Assembly: GCA_020851015.1 (NCBI GenBank)
Contig: JADZDN010000345.1
Span: 1-34,825 of the forward strand
Source of the DNA: Alphaproteobacteria bacterium
GTDB taxonomy: Bacteria; Pseudomonadota; Alphaproteobacteria; JAEULC01
DNA length: 34,825 nucleotides
Direction of reading: 5' to 3'
Shown here: in pieces, positions 1 to 7,830 of the stretch
Layout: every line of letters starts with the position of its first letter
Numbering within the stretch: position 1 is the stretch's first letter
The notes under the pieces: generated by a model
What the model saw: the letters and a program-made list of their open reading frames with translations, nothing else
What the model was told of the DNA's origin: nothing
The model's database searches: none
Program-made: the position numbers and the translations under genes

Positions 1-2
1 AC

Positions 3-1277
3 CTGGCGCATCTCTTCTTCTTCCTGGCCGCCGAGCGCGCGATCGGCAACAGCTACCTGGCCGCGCTGGCGACGGCGAGCTGGATGCTGACCTACATGCT
101 CGGCTACGACGTGACGCAGGGCAACTATACCCAGTCGGCCGCGCTGATGGCGATCTGCGCGGCGCTGCTCCATGTCGCGCTGGCCATGCGCGAGACGGCG
201 GGCTGGCGCTCGTACCTGGCGGCCGGCGCGCTGATCGGGCTTGGAACGCTGGCCAAGTACGGCTTCCCGGTCTTCGCGCTGACGCTGTTCGCGGCCGGGC
301 TGTTCGACGCCAAGCTGCGCCGCGCGATCCTGAACTGGCGGCTGCTGGTCGGGCTGATGATCGCGCTGCTGCTGGTGGCGCCGCATTTCCTGTGGCTGAA
401 GTTCGGCCCGCCGCTGCTGCGCGGCGCCTTCACCGGCGCGCTGCAGGTCGGCTGGAAGGGCACCTACTGGCAGGGCGTGGGCGCGGGCCTGGTCAGCATT
501 TTGCGCTCGTCGTTCGATTTCCTGGCGCCGGCCGTGGTGCTGTGGGCGGCGCTGTTCTGGCGCGCCTTCCTCGGCCGCGTCCCGGCGGGGGACGGCGAAG
601 GCCTGGCGATGCGCCGGCTGTTCGACCGCTGGCTCTTGCTGTCCTATGGCGTGCTGGTCGCGGGCGTGCTCTTCGCCGGCGCGACCGCGATCAAGTACCA
701 CTACATGGTGGTCGTGCTGCTGCCCGCGCCGATCTGGCTTTTCCTGCGCGTGCGCGACCTGAACCTGCCGCCCTGGCGCGCCGGCGCCTATGCGGCGGCG
801 GCGATGCTGGCGGCGCTGGCGATCGTCACGGTGGTGGCGGTGCGCGGCTTCGTCGGAACCAAGTGCGGGCGCTGCTACCTGCACTGGGACTATGCCGGCG
901 TCAGCGACAAGCTCCGCGGCGCCGGCTTCACCGGCGGCACGATCCTGGCCGACGACCATCACGTGGGCGGCAACCTGCGCACCTATTTCCCGCACGCGCG
1001 CCTGTTCACGATGAAGTTCGAGGACTATGTGCCCCCGCGCCACGCCGACGGCAACGGCGGCGGCACTGCCGGCCAGTGCCTGGTGATCTGGGACGCGACG
1101 CAGGAAGGGCAGGAGATACCGGAGGACCTGCTGGGCTTCGCGCGATTCCGCTTGAGCGTGCGCGCGGACGAGGGCGAACCGCCGGGCCTGATCGAGATGC
1201 CCTACCGCCACGCGCGCAAGCGTTCGCTCAAGCTCGGCTACGTGCTGTTCCCGCAGGGCAGCGGGAGCTGCTACTAA
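3..1277 (+). CDS. GT39 (ArnT/PMT-like) membrane glycosyltransferase, 5'-truncated by the window
   Basis: The reading frame is open from base 3, so the N-terminus lies upstream of the window; the first in-window Met at 84 is internal. The visible 424 residues hold a series of hydrophobic helices with short polar loops, then a soluble C-terminal tail of about 130 residues. This fits the polytopic GT39/ArnT class, which transfers a sugar from a polyprenyl phosphate to lipid A or another periplasmic acceptor. The catalytic acidic loop of this family is N-terminal and not visible. The stop codon overlaps by 4 bp the stop of the convergent LABN gene, which with its GT2 partner probably belongs to the same sugar-transfer route. 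The donor and acceptor cannot be told from sequence. Confidence 0.8.
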   Translation: MAHLFFFLAAERAIGNSYLAALATASWMLTYMLGYDVTQGNYTQSAALMAICAALLHVALAMRETAGWRSYLAAGALIGLGTLAKYGFPVFALTLFAAGLFDAKLRRAILNWRLLVGLMIALLLVAPHFLWLKFGPPLLRGAFTGALQVGWKGTYWQGVGAGLVSILRSSFDFLAPAVVLWAALFWRAFLGRVPAGDGEGLAMRRLFDRWLLLSYGVLVAGVLFAGATAIKYHYMVVVLLPAPIWLFLRVRDLNLPPWRAGAYAAAAMLAALAIVTVVAVRGFVGTKCGRCYLHWDYAGVSDKLRGAGFTGGTILADDHHVGGNLRTYFPHARLFTMKFEDYVPPRHADGNGGGTAGQCLVIWDATQEGQEIPEDLLGFARFRLSVRADEGEPPGLIEMPYRHARKRSLKLGYVLFPQGSGSCY

Positions 1278-1546
1278 GCCTCCGCGCCCTCGCGGCGGAT
1301 GAAGTAGAGGTTGCGCAGGTAGATCAGCAGGCCCCCGGCCTGGCCGGCGATGAACACGGGATCGGTACGCCAGATCGCGTAGGACAGCAGCACCACGCCG
1401 CCGCCGAGCGAGAACCACCAGAAGGCGACGGGGATCACGCTCTTCTTCTGCTTCTCGCTGGAGATCCACTGCACCAGGAATCGCGCCGAGAACAGCGCCT
1501 GGCCCAAAAAGCCGATCGCCACCCAGATTTTCTCCGCCGTCGTCAT
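1274..1546 (-). CDS. Lipid A biosynthesis N-terminal domain (LABN) small membrane protein
   Basis: This 90-residue protein begins MTTAEKIW and has three hydrophobic stretches. It carries the LABN signature: a Gly/Phe-rich first helix, an RFLVQW segment, a SEKQKKS polar loop, then FWWFSLGGG and an RNLYFIRR end. Stand-alone LABN proteins usually sit beside a polyprenyl-phosphate GT2 and a GT39 transferase and are thought to work at the inner membrane with lipid-linked sugars. The start overlaps the stop of the upstream GT2 gene by 4 bp (ATGA), so the two are translationally coupled. The 3' end overlaps the stop of the convergent GT39 gene (CTAA). The exact biochemical role of LABN proteins is not settled. 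Confidence 0.85.
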   Translation of the reverse strand: MTTAEKIWVAIGFLGQALFSARFLVQWISSEKQKKSVIPVAFWWFSLGGGVVLLSYAIWRTDPVFIAGQAGGLLIYLRNLYFIRREGAEA

Positions 1547-2316
1547 GGACGCTCCCGATCGTTTGCCGGCAGGCCGGCGATGCGCTCGACCGCCGGCAGC
1601 CGGGCGCGGCGCATCAGCCACATCACGCCCAGGAGGTCGACGATGCCGACCCACAGCCGGTCGAACAGCCCGTAGTTGGACCGGCCGCTCAGCCGCGGCC
1701 GGTGATTGACGTCGACCGACACCACGCGCCCGCCCTGGCGCAGCATCAGGGCCGGCAGGAAGCGGTGCATGTGGTCGAACCAGGGCATGGCGAGGAAGTC
1801 GGCGCGCCGGAACAGCTTCAGCGAGCAGCCCGTGTCCGCGGTGCGGTCGCCCAGCGCCGCCGCCCGCACGCCGTTGGCGACGCGCGAGGACACGCGCCGC
1901 AGTGCCGTGTCGCGCCGCTTGGCGCGCCGTCCGCACACCATCACCGCCGCCTTCGCCGGATCGCCGCGCAGCGCCGCGTCGCGGGCGGCGACGAGGTTGG
2001 CGATGTCGGCCGGATCGTTCTGACCGTCGCCGTCGAGCGTGACGATCCATTCGCCCCGTGCCGCGCCGATGCCGGTCAGCAGCGCCGCCGACTGGCCGCA
2101 GCTCTGGCGATGGCGCAGCACCGTCAGCGCGGGCATGGCCGCCGCCGCGCGGCGGAGCGCGTCGAGCGTGCCGTCGGCGCTGCCGTCGTCGACATAGACG
2201 ATCTCGTAGGCACCGATCGGCGCCAGGGCGCGCGCGATCTCGGCGATCAGCGGGGCGATGTTGCCGGCCTCGTCGCGCACCGGCACGACGGCGGAGATCA
2301 GCTTGGGTTCGGTCAT
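1543..2316 (-). CDS. Family 2 glycosyltransferase, polyprenyl-phosphate sugar (DPM1-like) type
   Basis: The 257-residue product starts at MTEPKLIS; 30 further in-frame codons upstream look non-conserved. It shows the GT-A fold landmarks: VVPVRDEAGN at the N-terminus, YVDDGSADGT for nucleotide-sugar binding, LDGDGQNDP (the DXD-like metal site) and a later DTGCSLKLFRR segment. The RSNYG motif near residue 220 is typical of DPM1/ArnC-like enzymes that load a sugar onto undecaprenyl phosphate on the cytoplasmic face. A hydrophobic region near the C-terminus may touch the membrane. It forms a two-gene operon with LABN, and its likely partner is the GT39 transferase that meets it tail to tail. The sugar is unknown. 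Confidence 0.85.
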   Translation of the reverse strand: MTEPKLISAVVPVRDEAGNIAPLIAEIARALAPIGAYEIVYVDDGSADGTLDALRRAAAAMPALTVLRHRQSCGQSAALLTGIGAARGEWIVTLDGDGQNDPADIANLVAARDAALRGDPAKAAVMVCGRRAKRRDTALRRVSSRVANGVRAAALGDRTADTGCSLKLFRRADFLAMPWFDHMHRFLPALMLRQGGRVVSVDVNHRPRLSGRSNYGLFDRLWVGIVDLLGVMWLMRRARLPAVERIAGLPANDRERP

Positions 2317-2384
2317 GGGCAGGGCGCTTGGTCGCGCGAAACCCTGGCCCCGGTCAAGCGGATTTGCCGCCAGCGGATTCAAGC

Positions 2385-2415
2385 GGTTAGCGCCACCGTT
2401 AACCAATTGCTAACC
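2385..2415. promoter_or_regulatory. Inverted repeat with a CtrA-like half-site pair, between divergent GT2 and RTX genes
   Basis: A 7-bp perfect inverted repeat (GGTTAGC at 2385-2391, GCTAACC at 2409-2415) surrounds a GTTAAC palindrome. Read on the + strand, TTAA at 2399-2402 is followed after exactly 7 bases by CTAA. That is one mismatch from the alphaproteobacterial CtrA consensus TTAA-N7-TTAA. It lies in the A/T-richest part of the 211-bp gap between the divergent genes. A DivL homologue in the same window makes a CtrA pathway plausible in this organism. Binding is inferred, not shown. Confidence 0.35.
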
Positions 2416-2527
2416 CTATCCTTGCGTTTAGATCGCATTTGGCTGAATTTCGAGCGGCATTCGTTTCGTTAGGTCACTGCCGATGCGGGCACGGGGCACG
2501 CGGGCGATCTGGGCGGACAGGTAGGTC

Positions 2528-4852
2528 ATGCAGGTAAAGCTGGTCATCCGTCGGGCGTCGGGCGAGGCACAGACCCGCACCACCGACCACGACACCGTCA
2601 TCGCCGTCGTCCCCGGCGACCGTATCGAGCTCCCCGCCGGTTTTGCCGGCAGCATCGAGCCGAACCAGCCCGCGCCCGGCGACCTGACCCTCTCCCTGCC
2701 CGGATCAGGCGGATTCCATATCGTGCTGCAGGGATTCCTTTTGGCGATGGAGGCGGGCGATACGCGGCTGGCGCTGGGCGATGCATCGCTGGCGACGGTG
2801 GCCGACGTGTTGGCCGCCGCCGCCCCCGCAGCCGGCGCGGACGCCGCCGGCACGGCGTTGCCGTCGGGCAGCGGCTCGCTCGATGCCGTGGCCTACGTCG
2901 CGCAGCCTTTCGGCAGCTTTGGCCTCGCCCATCCGGGCGAAGGATTCTCCGGCAATTTGCTTGGCGACCGCCCGGCATCGGTCCATCTGCAGCCAGGCGC
3001 CCCGGTGCAGCCCAGCATTGCCGAAGTGCGCGCCGGCAGCGCCGCCAGCGGCCCCCCGCCAACGCCGCCCGCCACGGACAACCGCATGGTGGGCGGAGGG
3101 AATACGCGCGCGGACGGCGGATTCGGCGTCGTCACTGTCTCGTTCTCGCCAACCAACCCGTTCCTTGGCCTGACCATCAAGTCGCCCGGCGGCGCGGAAA
3201 ACACGGCGATACCGATCTTCATCACCGACGGCAACGGCCAAATCCCCAGCTCGCTGAGCTTCGTCGTTTCGGGCCTGGCGGGCGGCAACCTGAGCGCCGG
3301 CACCGACATGGGCGGCGGGATGTGGTCGTTGAATCCCGCCGACCTTCCCGGCCTGACCGTGACGCCGCCGACGGATTTCGATGGCTATCTCGCGCTGACC
3401 GTGACGGCGGCACAACGCACTTCCACAGGCGCGCTGATAGGCGGTGTCAGTACCACGCTTGGTGTCGTCGTCCTGCCAACGATCGACAAGCTGTTCACGC
3501 CGGGTGACGACACGATCGACCTTTCGATCGTTCCCGACGCCGCGCATCCCACCGTCGCGGGCACGCCCATACCGCTGGACGGCAATCGCACCGATGCGCT
3601 GGACGGCAACGATACGGTAGCGCTGGCCTCGACCGGCCTGCATCTGCTGGCCCCGGGCACCGTATTCCACGGCGGCGGCGGAAACGACCGCATCACCGGC
3701 GGCACGGCATCGGATTCGATCGCGGGTGACGCCGGCAACGACGCGCTAACCGGCGGCGCCGGCAACGACAGCTTGGATGGCGGCACAGGAACGGATACGG
3801 CCGTCTTCAGCGGCAATTTCGCGGACTACAGCCTCGTCGATACGGGGGCCGCGTTCCAGGTGGTCGACGCGATCGCCGGTCGCGACGGCACGGATACGCT
3901 GTCGAACGTCGAGGCGCTGCAGTTCGCCGACCGAACGTTGACCGTGCTGATCGGCGACGGCGGCGCGAACACGCTGGCGGCCGGCGCAACGCCGACCGTG
4001 ATGCTGGGACTGAGCGGCGACGACACGCTCACCGGCGGCACCGCCGCCGACCAGCTCTTCGGCGGCGACGGCAGCGACACGCTGAACGGCGGCGGCGGCG
4101 CGGGGGCGGACACGCTGGCGGGCGGCGCGGGCGACGACACGCTGCAGATGGCGGCCGGCGACACCGCCGTCTTCGCCGGCCCGATCGCCGACTATTCCTT
4201 CGCGCTCAACGCGCTGCTGGTCGGCGTGACGGACCGCGCCGCCGGGCGCGACGGCAGCGACACGCTGTCCGGCGTGCCGACCGGCAGCCAAAGCATCACC
4301 GCCACGTTCGCCGGCACTGGCTTCACGCTGCTGTCCTTCGGCATCAGCGTGTCCAGCATCGATTCGCCCGATCCGGGCAACGTGCTGGCGGTCGGCAACA
4401 ACCAGAACAACATCATCCGCCTGACCGGCAGCGGCCAGCACTACCTGGAGGGCGGCGGCGGCAACGACACGCTGGTCGGCGGATCGAGCACCGACTACCT
4501 GCACGGCGGGCTGGGCAACGACCGGCTGGACGGCGGCGCGGGCGCCGACACGTTCATCTATACCGGCATCGCCGAGGGCGGCGACACGATCGTGAATTTC
4601 GACGGCGATGCGGCGGGCGGCCAGGACGTGATCGACCTGGACGGACTGCTGGACGCGCTGGGCATCGCCACCGCCGACCGCGCGGCCAGCGTGCAGGTGA
4701 CCGACACCAGCGGCGGCCAGGATGGGCCTGCCTGGACCATCGCGATCGACAGCGACCACAACCCGGGCAACGGGTTCGAGATCGCGCTGGCGGCCGTGAC
4801 GACGACCGACCCGATCACCGTCAACCAGGATATCCAGCTCGGCCAGCTCTAA
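2528..4852 (+). CDS. RTX calcium-binding exoprotein, probable type I secretion substrate
   Basis: The 774-residue product has no N-terminal signal peptide. It has a low-complexity Ala/Gly/Pro-rich N-terminal third, a beta-rich middle, and three blocks of glycine/aspartate nonapeptides of the GGxGxDxLx kind (about residues 378-420, 500-545 and 640-680), for example GGAGNDSLDGG. Two copies of a longer module follow the first two blocks, each with an ADYS motif and then AGRDGxDTLS. The C-terminus after the last block (GADTFIY, then a long acidic stretch) resembles a type I secretion target domain. Such repeats bind calcium and fold outside the cell. No ABC transporter, membrane fusion protein or enzymatic domain is seen nearby, so the role (adhesion, surface layer or other) is unknown. 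Confidence 0.85.
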   Translation: MQVKLVIRRASGEAQTRTTDHDTVIAVVPGDRIELPAGFAGSIEPNQPAPGDLTLSLPGSGGFHIVLQGFLLAMEAGDTRLALGDASLATVADVLAAAAPAAGADAAGTALPSGSGSLDAVAYVAQPFGSFGLAHPGEGFSGNLLGDRPASVHLQPGAPVQPSIAEVRAGSAASGPPPTPPATDNRMVGGGNTRADGGFGVVTVSFSPTNPFLGLTIKSPGGAENTAIPIFITDGNGQIPSSLSFVVSGLAGGNLSAGTDMGGGMWSLNPADLPGLTVTPPTDFDGYLALTVTAAQRTSTGALIGGVSTTLGVVVLPTIDKLFTPGDDTIDLSIVPDAAHPTVAGTPIPLDGNRTDALDGNDTVALASTGLHLLAPGTVFHGGGGNDRITGGTASDSIAGDAGNDALTGGAGNDSLDGGTGTDTAVFSGNFADYSLVDTGAAFQVVDAIAGRDGTDTLSNVEALQFADRTLTVLIGDGGANTLAAGATPTVMLGLSGDDTLTGGTAADQLFGGDGSDTLNGGGGAGADTLAGGAGDDTLQMAAGDTAVFAGPIADYSFALNALLVGVTDRAAGRDGSDTLSGVPTGSQSITATFAGTGFTLLSFGISVSSIDSPDPGNVLAVGNNQNNIIRLTGSGQHYLEGGGGNDTLVGGSSTDYLHGGLGNDRLDGGAGADTFIYTGIAEGGDTIVNFDGDAAGGQDVIDLDGLLDALGIATADRAASVQVTDTSGGQDGPAWTIAIDSDHNPGNGFEIALAAVTTTDPITVNQDIQLGQL

Positions 4853-4868
4853 AGCCGGCCGGCGACGC

Positions 4869-6149
4869 TCATCGGTAGATCGGGAACCGCCGGCACATCT
4901 GCTGGACCTCGCCCCGCGCCCGCTGTTCGGCCGCGCCGTTGTCGCCGCGCGCCAGCCCGTCCAGCACCTGGCCGATCCAGCGTCCGACCTGGGCGAACTC
5001 CGGCGTCCCCAGCCCGCGCGCCGTGCCGGCATTGCTCGACAGGCGCAGGCCCGAGGGGTCCTCGGGCGGGCGCGGGTCGAACGGGATCGTGTTCTTGTTC
5101 ACGTTCAGCCCCGCCGCCTCGAGGCTTTCCGAGGCGCGCTGGCCCTGCACGCCCTTTTGCGTCAGGTCGACCAGCATCAGCCCGATATCGGTGCCGCCCG
5201 ACACCACCCGCAGCCCCGCGCCCGCCACCGCCTTGGCGAGCGCCTGGGCGTTGTCCACGACCGCCTGGCAGTAGTCGCGGAAGGCGGGCTTCAGCGCCTC
5301 GCCCAGGCACACCGTCTTGCCGGCGACGGCGTGCAGCAGCACCGAGCCCTGCACGCCCGGGAACACGGCGTTGTCGATCTTCTTCGCCAGAGCCGCGTCG
5401 TTGGTCAGCACCACCCCGCCGCGCGCGCCGCGCAGGCTCTTGTAGGTCGTGGTGGTGACGATATGCGCGTGCGGGAAGGGATTGGGGTGCAGGCCGGTCG
5501 CGACCAGCCCCGCGAAATGCGCCATGTCGACCATGAACAGCGCGCCGACCGTGTCGGCGATCGCGCGCAGGCGCTGGAAGTCGATCTGGCGCGGATAGGC
5601 CGAGCCGCCGGCGATCACCAGCTTCGGCTTGTGCTGGAGGGCGAGCGCCGCCGCCTCGGCGTAATCCAGCCGCTCGTCGGATTTCGCCACGCCATAGGAG
5701 ACGATGGCGTAGTGCTTGCCGGTCTGGTTGGCGGGATGGCCGTGGCTGATATGGCCGCCGGCATTGGTGCTCATCGACAGGATCGTGTCGCCGGGCTTCA
5801 GGAACGCCAGGAACACCGCCTGGTTGGCCTGGCTGCCGGAATGCGGCTGGATGTTGGCGAAGCCGCAGCCGAACAGCGTTTTGGCGCGCGCGATGCCCAG
5901 CGCCTCGATGCGGTCGGCGAATTCCGCCCCGCCGTAGTAGCGCTTGCCCGGATAGCCCTCGACCGTCTTGTTGGTCATGACCGAGCCGTGCGCCTCGAGC
6001 ACCGCGCGGCTGACGAGATTCTCCGAGGCGATCAGCTCGATCTGGTCGCGCTGGCGGTCGAGCTCGCCCGCGATCGCCGCGGCGACCTCGGGATCGCTCT
6101 CGGCCAGGCTTGCCCGGAAATGGGCGCGGAGGGTCGCGGCGTCGGCCAT
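4869..6149 (-). CDS. glyA: Serine hydroxymethyltransferase-family PLP enzyme, divergent paralogue
   Basis: The 426-residue protein is clearly a fold-type I SHMT. It has ELIASEN, EGYPGKRYYGG, the pyridine-ring-stacking GGHISHG (residues 131-137), VDMAHFAGL and a PLP lysine (K237). Several invariant SHMT positions differ. The residue before the lysine is Tyr236 where SHMT has His. The LAH preceding GGH is replaced by TNA. The SGIRxGTPA segment reads SGLRLSSNA, although Arg369, which would bind the carboxylate, is kept. This suggests a paralogue with altered specificity, for example an alpha-methylserine hydroxymethyltransferase-like enzyme, rather than the housekeeping GlyA. The gene stands alone, 16 bp from the convergent RTX gene. 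Confidence 0.85.
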   Translation of the reverse strand: MADAATLRAHFRASLAESDPEVAAAIAGELDRQRDQIELIASENLVSRAVLEAHGSVMTNKTVEGYPGKRYYGGAEFADRIEALGIARAKTLFGCGFANIQPHSGSQANQAVFLAFLKPGDTILSMSTNAGGHISHGHPANQTGKHYAIVSYGVAKSDERLDYAEAAALALQHKPKLVIAGGSAYPRQIDFQRLRAIADTVGALFMVDMAHFAGLVATGLHPNPFPHAHIVTTTTYKSLRGARGGVVLTNDAALAKKIDNAVFPGVQGSVLLHAVAGKTVCLGEALKPAFRDYCQAVVDNAQALAKAVAGAGLRVVSGGTDIGLMLVDLTQKGVQGQRASESLEAAGLNVNKNTIPFDPRPPEDPSGLRLSSNAGTARGLGTPEFAQVGRWIGQVLDGLARGDNGAAEQRARGEVQQMCRRFPIYR

Positions 6150-6229
6150 GAAAGCTCCATCGGTTTGACGCCGCGACTATGCCGAGACCGGACCGTGCGG
6201 ATCAAGCCGCCCGGGCGCCCTCCGCCCTG

Positions 6230-6321
6230 CGCCGCCGCCCAGGAAGCAGGCGACGTTCACTTTCTGCCGGGCATGAAGGTCGGGCGCGGATGACAACGGC
6301 GATCTTGGTGTCGTAGATCAT
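6230..6321 (-). pseudogene. DUF2000-family remnant, frameshifted and truncated
   Basis: Reading from an ATG at 6321 gives MIYDTKIAVVIRA, a close match to the conserved start of DUF2000 proteins. The match breaks at a run of three C residues. Skipping one base there restores DLHARQKVNVACFLGGG, the next conserved stretch of the family. After about 31 residues the similarity ends, whereas the family is roughly 130-140 residues long. The remnant is divergent from the AraC regulator with a 15-bp gap, an arrangement I associate with intact AraC/DUF2000 pairs. A sequencing error could explain the shift but not the missing 100 residues. Confidence 0.55.
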
Positions 6322-6336
6322 GGCTGCTCCAACCGC

Positions 6337-7197
6337 ATGGGACCCCAAGCAATGGCACGGCACGCGCCGGGCGGTCTTGAACGATCCTGCACGGAAGGCG
6401 AGGACTGGGCGCGGATCGCGCCGGCCGGCGCGGGGATCGAGCTGATGGAGGCGCAGTTCGCCGGCCACGCCTTCGACCGGCACCGCCACGACGTCTACGC
6501 GATCGGTCTCACGCTCCACGGCGTCCAGGAATTCGCCTGCCGCGGCGCCATGCGCGCGAGCACGGCCGGCCGCGTGCTGGTCATCCATCCCGACGAGCCG
6601 CACGACGGGCACGCCGGCACGGAAGCCGGGTTCGGCTACCGCATGGTCTATATGGCACCCGAGCTGGTGCGCCAGGCGCTGGCGCCGGACACGCCGGCGC
6701 TGCCCTTCGTCGGCGCGGTGACGCTGGACGATCCGTTTCTCGCGCGCGCCATCAACGGCGCGTTCGCGCAATTCCCGGATGCGCTCGACGGTCTGGCGGC
6801 GGACCAGCTTGCGCTCGATCTCGCCGAGGGCTTGCGGCGCCACGACCGCACCCTGCGACGCACGCGAACCGACGCGGCGGCGAGCGGCGTGGACCGCGTG
6901 CGCGATTTCCTGGACGCCAACCCGCATCGCATGGTCGGCTCGGCGGCGCTGGAGCAGGTGAGCGGGCTCGACCGCTTCGCGCTGGCGCGTCAGTTCCGCG
7001 CGCATTGCGGCACCAGCCCCTATCGCTACCTGACGATGCGGCGGCTGGAGGCGGCCAAGCGGATGATCGTCGCGGGCGAGCCCCTGGCCGCGGTCGCGGC
7101 CGCCAGCGGCTTCGCCGACCAGGCGCACCTGACGCGGCAGTTCAAGGCGGCCTATGGCGTGCCGCCCGGACGGTTCCTGAAATTGGTGCGGCGCTAG
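6337..7197 (+). CDS. AraC-family transcriptional regulator
   Basis: The 286-residue protein has an N-terminal cupin-type sensing domain (about residues 25-150, with FDRHRHDVYAIG and VIHPDEPHDG). The C-terminal AraC double helix-turn-helix lies at about residues 185-284 and ends in ASGFADQAHLTRQFKAAYG and PPGRF. A second Met five codons in could also be the start. Regulators of this subfamily often control an adjacent exporter or a DUF2000 gene. Here the divergent neighbour is a decayed DUF2000 fragment, so the original local target may be lost. The stop shares a CTAG with the stop of the convergent efp. The ligand is unknown. Confidence 0.88.
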   Translation: MGPQAMARHAPGGLERSCTEGEDWARIAPAGAGIELMEAQFAGHAFDRHRHDVYAIGLTLHGVQEFACRGAMRASTAGRVLVIHPDEPHDGHAGTEAGFGYRMVYMAPELVRQALAPDTPALPFVGAVTLDDPFLARAINGAFAQFPDALDGLAADQLALDLAEGLRRHDRTLRRTRTDAAASGVDRVRDFLDANPHRMVGSAALEQVSGLDRFALARQFRAHCGTSPYRYLTMRRLEAAKRMIVAGEPLAAVAAASGFADQAHLTRQFKAAYGVPPGRFLKLVRR

Positions 7198-7760
7198 TCC
7201 TTGGCGCGCTCGCGGTAGGAGCCGTCCTCGGTCGAGACGACCACGCGGGTGCCCGGGCCGATATGCACCGGCACCATGACTTTCTCGCCGTTCGACAGCT
7301 TGGCGGCCTTGTAGGACGACGACGCGGTCTGGCCCTTCCCCGCCGGCTCGGCCTCGACGATCTCGAGCGTCACGGTCTGCGGCAGCTCGACCGTCATCGC
7401 CTGGCCTTCGTAGGTCCGGATGTTGCAGACCATGTTTTCCTGCAGCCAGCGCGCCGGCTCGCCGATCACGGCTTTCGACACGGTGATCTGCTCGAAGTTC
7501 TGCTGGTCCATGAAGGTATAGGTGTCGCCGTCGCCGTAGAGGTACTGGTACTCGTGGTCCTCGAGCTGCGCGCGCTCGACCGTCTCGCCGGTCCGGTAGC
7601 GCTCGTCCTTCTTGACGCCGTCGCGGAGACCCTTCATCTCGACCTGGACGAAGGCGCCGCCCTTGCCGGGGGTGATGATCTGGGACTTGATGACCACGAG
7701 CAGCTTGCCGTCGATCTCGACGACGTTGCCGGCGCGCAGCGTATTGGCCTGGACCTTCAT
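7194..7760 (-). CDS. efp: Elongation factor P
   Basis: The 188-residue protein spans the three EF-P domains: a KOW-like N-terminal domain, then two OB folds with YLYGDGDTYTFMD and the C-terminal GDGSY-type ending seen here as EDGSYRERAKD. The loop ITPGKGGAF carries Lys33, equivalent to E. coli Lys34, the residue that receives (R)-beta-lysine so that EF-P can relieve ribosome stalling at polyproline. The gene for the ligase that adds this group, epmA, is divergent and starts 70 bp away, which supports lysylation as the modification. No epmB (lysine 2,3-aminomutase) lies in the window. Confidence 0.97.
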   Translation of the reverse strand: MKVQANTLRAGNVVEIDGKLLVVIKSQIITPGKGGAFVQVEMKGLRDGVKKDERYRTGETVERAQLEDHEYQYLYGDGDTYTFMDQQNFEQITVSKAVIGEPARWLQENMVCNIRTYEGQAMTVELPQTVTLEIVEAEPAGKGQTASSSYKAAKLSNGEKVMVPVHIGPGTRVVVSTEDGSYRERAKD

Positions 7761-7830
7761 TTCCTGATCCCGTGGCGGTGAGGGGCGATTTTCGAGCGCG
7801 TCTGCTTATCAGAGCGACGAAAGGATCACA

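Noticed and set aside
2528..4852. Glycine/aspartate repeats considered as a DNA tandem repeat array or CRISPR
   Set aside because: The repetition is in protein nonapeptides with variable codons, typical of RTX proteins, with no conserved DNA repeat and spacer pattern.
4853..4868. GCCGGCCGGC palindrome between the RTX and SHMT genes as a terminator
   Set aside because: The stem is very short and no T tract follows on either strand.
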